Assembly (NCBI GenBank): GCA_013334845.1
Contig: JAAXWV010000018.1
Coordinates: 1-12,435, forward strand
Source: Candidatus Roizmanbacteria bacterium
GTDB lineage: Bacteria > Patescibacteriota > Microgenomatia > UBA1406 > GWC2-37-13
Direction: 5' to 3'
DNA length: 12,435 nt
A program made the translations under genes and the position numbers. Shown here one piece after another: positions 7,425 through 12,435 of the stretch. Position 1 is the first letter of the stretch. The number at the start of each line of letters is the position of its first letter. The notes under the pieces are model-generated. The model did not search any database, was not told the origin of the DNA, and saw only the letters and a list, made by a program, of their open reading frames with translations.

Positions 7425-9154
7425 CAATGCGACTGTTATTCTCACTAGCACTTTTAGTTGTGGTTTATTTGCAGCTTATAGCTCCGCGAATTTCCTTTGC
7501 TGCTTTCGACACTTGTGCGACTATAACAAATGTCGGTGCTTCTAATTCGACAGTTGAATCAAGCAAAGTATTTAATTGTAATGTGGGTGTGACGAGCGAC
7601 TATGCTGGGTCAAAGAGTGTCGCTTGTGGAATCAGTTTTGACGGAGGGTGGCCTCTCGATTTTTGCCCCTCAGATGCTTTTTTTGGTGGTTGGAGCGGAA
7701 GCACTGCCTCATTTAACTGTGTCATTCCCAATACAAACGTATCAGCTAAAAAAGTAGAGCTCGTCGGCTACGATTTTCGTAGCTCTTGTGGCCCCTCAAC
7801 AGGGAAACGTATTCTATTAAATCTCAAGCAAACGTCTGTTAACGCGGTAACCACTCCCTCAAGCTCCTCAGGCAATGATTTTAAATTTACTACACAATCT
7901 GTTAATTCCACGCCACTTTCAAGCGATCCTGCTGAACAAATGGAGTATGTCCGAACTATTCTTGGCAGCATATTAAACCTTGCAACTGGCAATCCGTCAG
8001 GAGGAGGTTCAAGTAGCGCAGATTCACCAACCGTGAACCGCTCATCTGATCGCGGGGTTACGGTCACCGCTCAAGCGCAGGTAGGAAGCTGTCCAGCTTC
8101 GTCCGAAGAAATTTTAGTTCCCAATGCAAAGCGTGCCCATTCTTCTCTCGAAAATATATGTATTAAACCGTCAATGCTGGTGATGCACTGGGTAGCCGCG
8201 TGGCAAACTCCAGAGATTACCCTGGGATCGCTTGAATCAGATGAATATGGTTGTCAATTTATTACCGACCACAACGAAATACTACAAACTATGGGCTTCT
8301 ATAAAAGCGTCGTGCAACGACCCGCTTGTGTGGCTGGTTACAATGACTACAATATTTCAAACGAAATAGAAGGAACTGATTTTGACAACGTATATAACAG
8401 CCCTTCCAATCCTCATTATACGCAGCTCAAAGCCTCAACTGAAAAAGCACTTCAATCAGCTTGCTGGGCTATGAAACAATACAATATCTGTCCTAATCAA
8501 GTGTATGGCCATCTTGAACTCAATCCTCTCTCTAAAGCGGATCCCGGAGCAGAATATATAAAATACATTCGTTCCCGCTTAAAGTCTGAGTGTGATATGG
8601 GTAATGCCTGTATAAATTCTAATATTTTCAATACCACTCAAGGCTCTAATGCCGACGGTAAGGCTCAAGCTTTGCGAGCATTCAATTCCTGTAAGAATAT
8701 TACAACACAAACATCAATACAGGTAAAATCTACTATGTCCGCCAACAAAATTAACCAGATATTGTCTCAATACGGGTCGGCCGCGACAGGCTTAGGTGAG
8801 CAAATTTATGCACTAGGTATTAAATACAATATAAATCCTGCTTTTGTATTGGGCATCTATCTTCATGAGTCAACGATGGGGAAGTATGGTGCTGCAACAC
8901 ATACTCTCAACGTAGGCAACATCCGGTGCGTTGCCGGTTATACATGTTCAGGAGACTGGATACAGTTCTCGAGTTGGATCGATGGTTTTGAGGGTGTTTT
9001 CGAGCATTTAGCAGATCTTTATATTAAAGGTTGGGGTCTATCGCTAGTGGAAACCATTATTCCTATTTGGGCTCCTGTAGAAGACCGTAACGACCCCTGT
9101 GCCTACATAGAGCAAATATTACAAAAAATTAACGAGTGGCATGATATCAATTAA
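7421..9154 (+). CDS. Secreted two-domain peptidoglycan hydrolase: N-acetylmuramoyl-L-alanine amidase plus glucosaminidase
   Basis: This is a 577-residue protein. Residues 1-27 are a signal peptide (MTMRLLFSLALLVVV... cut near ISFA). Residues 28-135 form a Cys-rich, beta-looking domain (C32, C53, C69, C82, C100, C123). A linker carries EYVRTILGSILNLATGNP (175-192), close to the motif in the CHAP protein. Residues about 225-391 are an Amidase_2/PGRP-type domain with likely zinc ligands His256 (MHW), His364 (YGHLELNP) and Asp374 (KADPG), plus an acidic NEIEG (314-318). Residues about 440-570 are a glucosaminidase/lysozyme-like domain with the likely catalytic Glu483 (GIYLHESTMGKYG) and the conserved LNVGNIR. 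It would therefore cut both the stem peptide-sugar bond and the glycan strand. The start overlaps the upstream stop by 4 bp; the ATG at 7427 (third codon) is an alternative. Confidence 0.82.
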   Translation: MTMRLLFSLALLVVVYLQLIAPRISFAAFDTCATITNVGASNSTVESSKVFNCNVGVTSDYAGSKSVACGISFDGGWPLDFCPSDAFFGGWSGSTASFNCVIPNTNVSAKKVELVGYDFRSSCGPSTGKRILLNLKQTSVNAVTTPSSSSGNDFKFTTQSVNSTPLSSDPAEQMEYVRTILGSILNLATGNPSGGGSSSADSPTVNRSSDRGVTVTAQAQVGSCPASSEEILVPNAKRAHSSLENICIKPSMLVMHWVAAWQTPEITLGSLESDEYGCQFITDHNEILQTMGFYKSVVQRPACVAGYNDYNISNEIEGTDFDNVYNSPSNPHYTQLKASTEKALQSACWAMKQYNICPNQVYGHLELNPLSKADPGAEYIKYIRSRLKSECDMGNACINSNIFNTTQGSNADGKAQALRAFNSCKNITTQTSIQVKSTMSANKINQILSQYGSAATGLGEQIYALGIKYNINPAFVLGIYLHESTMGKYGAATHTLNVGNIRCVAGYTCSGDWIQFSSWIDGFEGVFEHLADLYIKGWGLSLVETIIPIWAPVEDRNDPCAYIEQILQKINEWHDIN

Positions 9155-9162
9155 ATAATTCA

Positions 9163-9882
9163 ATGAAATTTAAAATTACTATCTTTATTTTAATTATTGT
9201 ACTTGTTACTGTAATGACTGTTGTTTTATTGCTTCAACAAATCCGGGGGAAAACCAGCTCTCTGGAGACAAACAATCCAATACGCCTGGCGCCCACCTCT
9301 TTGCCCTCAAAAGCTGACCCAGCTAAAGAGACCATTTCGCCAGTACCGACAGCTCAGTACCTCCAATATCTGAAAGAGCACCACGGAACAACTGATACTT
9401 CTACCAGCCCCCTCATTGAAAGTGCCGAATTACAAAAATTAGAGGGATTTATGAATGTCGATTTGCAACTCCTTCCTGCCTATTCTTATGAACGTTCAAA
9501 GAATAATGAGAAATTCTCTCCGTCTCAAACATACTCAGCAAAGACGCAAAACAACAACCTGATAGTGACCAATATAAAAACTAAAACAACCTTTATTATT
9601 AAACCCGATGCACCCGTCGAGTCACTCGCCTTTTCCTGGTTAAAAGACGATGCTTTGCTCCTGTCTGAAAAACGATCTGACGAGCTGAAGGTTGACATGC
9701 TATATTATGTTGAAGTTCCCTCTGGACATAAAACGTTTATGACGGGCAGCTTTCCAGTAGCAGCACGGTTTGCTTCTGAGGCTGGTCCCAAGGTCTATAA
9801 AAATAGTAGTGGCTCCATTGAACTAGCACTCTTTCTTGACAATAACGGACAGCTTTGGGCACTTACCATAAAATACCGATGA
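9163..9882 (+). CDS. Single-pass membrane-anchored protein of unknown function
   Basis: This is a 239-residue protein. Residues 5-25 are one N-terminal membrane helix after MKFK, followed by a Pro/Ser/Thr linker to about residue 65 and then a soluble domain. The end (about 130-239) alternates short strands with turns ('NNLIVTNIKTKTTFIIKP', 'SLAFSWLKDDALLLSEKR', 'MLYYVEVPSGHKTFM', 'LDNNGQLWALTIKYR'), which resembles two or three beta-propeller-like blades without a full propeller. I recognise no family and no catalytic motif. The gene begins 8 bp after the amidase gene in the same direction, so it is probably the last gene of that transcription unit; the next gene has its own promoter. The architecture (anchor, linker, exported domain) matches its neighbours and suggests it acts in the same envelope complex. 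Confidence 0.7.
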   Translation: MKFKITIFILIIVLVTVMTVVLLLQQIRGKTSSLETNNPIRLAPTSLPSKADPAKETISPVPTAQYLQYLKEHHGTTDTSTSPLIESAELQKLEGFMNVDLQLLPAYSYERSKNNEKFSPSQTYSAKTQNNNLIVTNIKTKTTFIIKPDAPVESLAFSWLKDDALLLSEKRSDELKVDMLYYVEVPSGHKTFMTGSFPVAARFASEAGPKVYKNSSGSIELALFLDNNGQLWALTIKYR

Positions 9883-9898
9883 GATACCCATTTGTCAT

Positions 9899-9928
9899 TT
9901 GACATACACCCTTAAATTTCATTAGAAT
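9899..9928 (+). promoter_or_regulatory. Sigma70-type promoter of the VirB6-like gene, predicted leaderless
   Basis: A perfect -35 TTGACA (9899-9904), an 18-base spacer and a -10 TAGAAT (9923-9928, five of six matches) lie in the only sizeable gap of the rightward block (9883-9934). With the -10 ending at -7, +1 falls on 9935, exactly the A of the ATG. There is no Shine-Dalgarno sequence. The -35 overlaps a short palindrome, TGTCATTTGACA (9893-9904), which could be an operator half-site pair. Confidence 0.58.
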
Positions 9929-9934
9929 GATTTC

Positions 9935-11590
9935 ATGATTTTTCTCCTTAAGATATATCTTGATTACGCAAAAAAAGCATTGATTATGTTTTTTGTGTTT
10001 GCTGCCATAATTGCTCTCTTTCTCCATTTTTTTTCGAATAACGCAACTAATACTTCTGTATCGTTTGAGAATCAAATTCTAAGAGACAGGCAAAGAATAT
10101 ATGCAAATATTAATAACCCAGAATATCAAAAAACTCCGATAGGAAAAGTAAGTCTACAGTTATATCGAACATTTAACTGCGCCGTAATTGGCGAAGCTTG
10201 TACAGATAATCCTGATGACGGTGATAAAAATCGCACTCACAGTCTCTCAGCATCGGCAGTGAATCTCATGCTCGCTCCCTATCAAAATCCTCCTGCTTCG
10301 GGAATAGGCTGGACTTATGAGTCATTAGCAAATGCTGGATTTGCTCCGTCTACGTATGCGGCTTCAGGACTGGGATTCACCATTATTAGGCCGTATATGA
10401 ACATCTGGAAAGCCCTTCGTGATTCCTCGTATTTATTATTAGTTCTGGTAATAGTTTCTATCGGGTTTCTTATCATGTTTCGGTTCAAGATTAATCCACA
10501 AACAGTCATAAAGATTGAAAATGCGCTCCCTAAGATAGTTATCACGCTTATCGCAATTACCTTTTCGTTTGCTATCGCCGGATTTATGATTGATCTGATG
10601 TATTTAATCATAGCACTTATCGTATCTATACTTGTCCACCCGGATAATTTCAATGATACCCTAGCCTATTACTATACCGCGAATCCTACTACAACGCTCT
10701 CACTGTTGCAGTCGGGTCAATCAATTTTTAATATCCAGTCACTTTTTTTCACCATTCCCAACAATCTCATTGGTATCGTGGGTAAAGAGTTTGATACTCT
10801 CCTGCGTGCTATCACAGGAGGTCTTTCTGTAGCCTTTCTTACTCCCACCATAGCTGGCTACATTCCCTTTATTTCCAAATTATTGCCAAAACTTGCTACT
10901 CAACCAGCCGGCTTGGGATTTACGTGGGATACCATACAATCAGCAGCCGGAATAGGAGGGATTCTTATTTTTTCAACACTGTCATTCTTTTTAGGATCTT
11001 TGGTGTTTCCGAACCTCATTATAGGAGTACTCGTGTTTTTAACAACTATTTTCCTCATGTTCAGAATCTTTTTTATGTTACTGAGCTCCTACTTGAAAAT
11101 AGTTATCTTTATCGTGGTCGCTCCTTTATATCTTAGTCTTAACGCAATCCCCGGACGTAACACCCTTACTAGTTGGCTTAAAAATTTATTCGTAGAGATA
11201 ATGACATTCCCAATCGTAGTAGGAATTTTTGTCCTTGGAGGAATGATTACCAAACTTCCGGCTGCTCAATCCAACGGTATACTGACACCCCCATTTATGA
11301 TTGGATTAGATCCAGACAAGCTCTCTTTTCTTCTCGGACTCATGATTCTTTTTAGTTTGCCCGAACTGGTAAAATTGTCGAAGCAACTCCTCTTGCCCAA
11401 ACCTTCGCCGTTGCCTGAGCTTGGTCTTGGAGGTCTGTTTGGAGGAGCAACGACTGGTTTGGACGCTGGCATGGGGACCTTCCAGAAATATGCTACTTTC
11501 GCTTCTTACACATCGTTTGGCTCAAACTTAATGTCTAAGATTGGAGTAAATATCGCCGGTGGTAAACCAACAGGTCCCAAAAAACCTTGA
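9935..11590 (+). CDS. Polytopic VirB6/TrbL-like T4SS membrane protein
   Basis: This is a 551-residue integral membrane protein. An N-terminal helix (about 14-33) is followed by a soluble, probably extracytoplasmic segment (35-150) with two cysteines (C82, C89). Then comes the region I recognise from CPR T4SS clusters: 'MNIWKALRDSSYLLLVLVIV' (155-174), 'IMFRFKINPQTVIKIENALP' (180-199), then 'ITFSFAIAGFMIDLMYLI' (208-225). Further membrane segments lie at about 340-378, 383-405, 423-438 and 462-478. A Gly/Pro-rich, cytoplasm-like tail ends in KPTGPKKP. VirB6/TrbL proteins form the inner-membrane channel of type IV secretion systems. This is the best anchor for a secretion, conjugation or uptake role of the whole locus. 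The start is fixed by the promoter whose +1 is the ATG. The TGA stop is 30 bp before the insertion-sequence hairpin, which could also end the transcript. Confidence 0.78.
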   Translation: MIFLLKIYLDYAKKALIMFFVFAAIIALFLHFFSNNATNTSVSFENQILRDRQRIYANINNPEYQKTPIGKVSLQLYRTFNCAVIGEACTDNPDDGDKNRTHSLSASAVNLMLAPYQNPPASGIGWTYESLANAGFAPSTYAASGLGFTIIRPYMNIWKALRDSSYLLLVLVIVSIGFLIMFRFKINPQTVIKIENALPKIVITLIAITFSFAIAGFMIDLMYLIIALIVSILVHPDNFNDTLAYYYTANPTTTLSLLQSGQSIFNIQSLFFTIPNNLIGIVGKEFDTLLRAITGGLSVAFLTPTIAGYIPFISKLLPKLATQPAGLGFTWDTIQSAAGIGGILIFSTLSFFLGSLVFPNLIIGVLVFLTTIFLMFRIFFMLLSSYLKIVIFIVVAPLYLSLNAIPGRNTLTSWLKNLFVEIMTFPIVVGIFVLGGMITKLPAAQSNGILTPPFMIGLDPDKLSFLLGLMILFSLPELVKLSKQLLLPKPSPLPELGLGGLFGGATTGLDAGMGTFQKYATFASYTSFGSNLMSKIGVNIAGGKPTGPKKP

Positions 11591-11620
11591 GCTATATAAA
11601 AACAATATATAATTAACGTA

Positions 11621-11644
11621 ATCCCCGCCCTAAAGGGCGGAGAT
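11621..11644. repeat. Subterminal hairpin, IS right end; possible terminator for the VirB6-like gene
   Basis: The sequence CCGCCCTAAAGGGCGG (11624-11639) forms a GC-rich stem that extends to ATCCCC/GGAGAT with one mismatch. On the plus strand it is followed by a short T run (11645-11648). It is the counterpart of the hairpin at 12124-12150 and fits a right-end TnpA recognition hairpin. Because it begins 30 bp after the VirB6-like stop, it may also act as a transcription terminator. Confidence 0.72.
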
Positions 11645-11655
11645 TTTACTCCTAC

Positions 11656-12069
11656 GTCATGATTTGTTCTGGGTTTGTATGTAGGCTTTGATTACACTTT
11701 CATTCACGTGACCCACACTTTCGGCAAAGTACCCATCACACCAGAAACTATCACCCCACAGAAATTCTTCCAATTCAGGAAATTCTTTGCGGATAACGTA
11801 GCTTGTCCCTCCCTTGAGTATTTGCATAACTTCAGCAATACTTTCTTTTGGATTGGTTTGAATTAGCAAATGTACATGGTCTTTCTGTATGCTTAATTCG
11901 TGAATTTCCCAATCATTCACCTCGGCTGCCTGCTCAAACAATCTCTGCAATCGTTTTACTACTTCTCCTACCAATACCCTCCTTCGGTACTTCGGACACC
12001 ATACGAGATGAGTCATCAGTCGGTGTTTTGTTGAGGATCCTGTTCTATATTCCACGAACAAATCATGAC
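11656..12069. repeat. Inverted repeat of 14 bp covering the start and stop of tnpA
   Basis: GTCATGATTTGTTC occurs on the plus strand at 11656-11669, over the tnpA stop codon, and exactly on the minus strand at 12069-12056, over the tnpA TTG start. In tnpA mRNA the two ends could pair over 14 bp and hide the start codon. Confidence 0.8.
11657..12061 (-). CDS. tnpA: IS200-type Y1 HUH transposase TnpA
   Basis: This is a 134-residue single-domain transposase, close to the family's usual 130-150 residues. It starts 'FVEYRTGSSTKHRLMTHLVW' and contains 'CPKYRRRVL'. The metal-binding HUH motif is His62-Val63-His64 (DHVHLLI), and the catalytic tyrosine is probably Tyr127 in VIKAYIQTQ near the C terminus. 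Such enzymes act as dimers on single-stranded DNA, cutting at sites next to the end hairpins. All key residues are present, so it could be active. The start is TTG (12061-12059): the upstream in-frame codons are AAA TGT CAT GAT after a TGA, so no earlier start exists; a GTG at 12055-12053 is the next option. A strong GGAGG lies 15 bases before the TTG but only 5 before an out-of-frame ATG. Confidence 0.9.
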   Translation of the reverse strand: MFVEYRTGSSTKHRLMTHLVWCPKYRRRVLVGEVVKRLQRLFEQAAEVNDWEIHELSIQKDHVHLLIQTNPKESIAEVMQILKGGTSYVIRKEFPELEEFLWGDSFWCDGYFAESVGHVNESVIKAYIQTQNKS

Positions 12070-12081
12070 ATTTTCACCTCC
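12069..12081 (-). promoter_or_regulatory. Shine-Dalgarno sequence ahead of a two-codon ORF upstream of tnpA
   Basis: On the minus strand GGAGG (12081-12077) is followed by 5 bases and ATG TCA TGA (12071-12063), an open reading frame of only two codons. The tnpA TTG start lies 2 bases after its stop. It is the only good Shine-Dalgarno sequence at any gene start in the window. Confidence 0.55.
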
Positions 12082-12123
12082 ACAAAGCAAGACTAAGTCT
12101 CGCTTTGTTCCGGGCAGGCATTC

Positions 12124-12150
12124 ATCCCCAGCCTTAAAAGGCTTGGGGAT
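12124..12150. repeat. Subterminal hairpin with bulge, IS left end
   Basis: ATCCCCAGCCTT and AAGGCTTGGGGAT pair across a short AA loop with one unpaired base in the stem. A bulged hairpin at this distance upstream of tnpA is typical of the TnpA recognition structure in IS200/IS605 elements. Confidence 0.78.
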
Positions 12151-12435
12151 TTCTGCCAAGGGTATTAAACATCTTCTTCTCCTTAACCATGACAACAGTC
12201 AACTTCTCCAACTGTCATCCACCTAGATTTGGTATCTAATAGTTGTTTGAAAATTTTACCTTCCCATACACTTCTAACGCCGAAAGCACTTGTAATGTGT
12301 TTTATTACGAAGAGCAATAACCTCTAAAGAATAAGCGGTAAATCTCATTCACTATTATCATTGAAAACAACCTATCTATATACCTTGGAGAAAACGATAT
12401 TACGGAGTCACAACCACCCTTCCCCTTCCATAGTT
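12151..12435. other. Sequence without a convincing gene, right flank of the IS
   Basis: These 285 bases hold no long open frame. On the minus strand three short frames follow one another: open from the edge to a stop at 12305-12307 (about 43 codons), 12183-12323 (46 codons, ending VDCCHG) and about 12134-12215 (ending in the IS hairpin). They could be the remains of a frameshifted gene, but none shows a known motif. No tRNA, rRNA or CRISPR-like structure is visible. Five-base inverted arms ACAGT/ACTGT at about 12194-12214 make only a weak hairpin. Confidence 0.4.

Larger units (their letters stand above)
11621..12150 (-). mobile_element. IS200/IS605-family insertion sequence (tnpA only)
   Basis: A complete-looking Y1 transposase gene is enclosed by two subterminal hairpins, with no tnpB and no classical terminal inverted repeats, the layout of IS200-type elements. 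In transposase orientation the left-end hairpin is at 12150-12124 and the right-end hairpin at 11644-11621. True ends lie a few to some tens of bases outside these hairpins and cannot be fixed without an empty-site copy. The element sits just behind the VirB6-like gene and does not interrupt any gene I can see. Confidence 0.8.

Noticed and set aside
9883..9934. Terminator at the end of the wall-hydrolase operon
   Set aside because: The gap contains only a five-base-arm palindrome without GC-rich stem or T run; it fits a promoter region better.
11675..12096. Plus-strand open frames opposite tnpA
   Set aside because: They are complementary to the HUH transposase frame, which has all catalytic residues.
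11621..12150. CRISPR-like or REP array suggested by the GC-rich hairpins
   Set aside because: There are only two hairpins, one at each side of tnpA, with different stems; they are explained as IS200 end structures.

Overview
The window reads as accessory sequence from a Candidate Phyla Radiation (Patescibacteria) bacterium, perhaps of a Microgenomates-like lineage. This rests on recognised protein features: a type IV secretion (T4SS)-type VirB6/TrbL-like membrane protein with the 'RFKINPQTV...ENALPKI' core, a VirB2/TrbC-like pilin start, an HEMAH membrane protease, and many short proteins made of one membrane anchor plus a Pro/Thr linker. TGA is used as a stop (7422-7424, 9880-9882, 11588-11590) and no gene is interrupted by an in-frame TGA, so the standard bacterial code fits and the UGA=Gly lineages do not. 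The lineage call is an inference; no marker gene is present.

Layout. Two gene blocks diverge from about 4845-4893. The leftward block runs: a giant Clp AAA+ unfoldase (1162-4845), a small single-pass membrane protein (866-1147), an HExxH membrane metalloprotease (183-863), and the start of a pilin-like protein running off the left edge (1-183). The genes are 2-14 bp apart or overlap. The rightward block runs: a CHAP-domain wall hydrolase (4893-6668), an Ig-like membrane-anchored protein (6684-7424), a secreted amidase plus glucosaminidase (7421-9154), an anchored protein of unknown function (9163-9882), and, behind its own promoter, the VirB6/TrbL-like polytopic protein (9935-11590). The right end is an IS200-type insertion sequence (tnpA 11657-12061, with subterminal hairpins at 11621-11644 and 12124-12150), followed by about 285 bp with no convincing gene.

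How the parts could work together (inference). Pilin, VirB6-like channel, membrane protease and three separate peptidoglycan-cutting domains suggest a locus that builds an envelope-spanning secretion, DNA-uptake or pilus machine and opens the wall for it. The Clp ATPase may serve it as unfoldase or assembly factor. Its second AAA+ domain carries an insertion of about 230 residues made of four degenerate repeats, at the place where ClpC normally has its ClpP-docking loop. It also has a C-terminal zinc ribbon and a histidine in place of the pore tyrosine of the first AAA+ domain. These are the most unusual features here.

Expression. Two good sigma70-type promoters (TTGACA-N17-CATAAT for clp; TTGACA-N18-TAGAAT for the VirB6-like gene) are both placed so that +1 would fall on the A of the ATG, implying leaderless mRNAs. 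None of the resident genes has a visible Shine-Dalgarno sequence, whereas the insertion sequence does.
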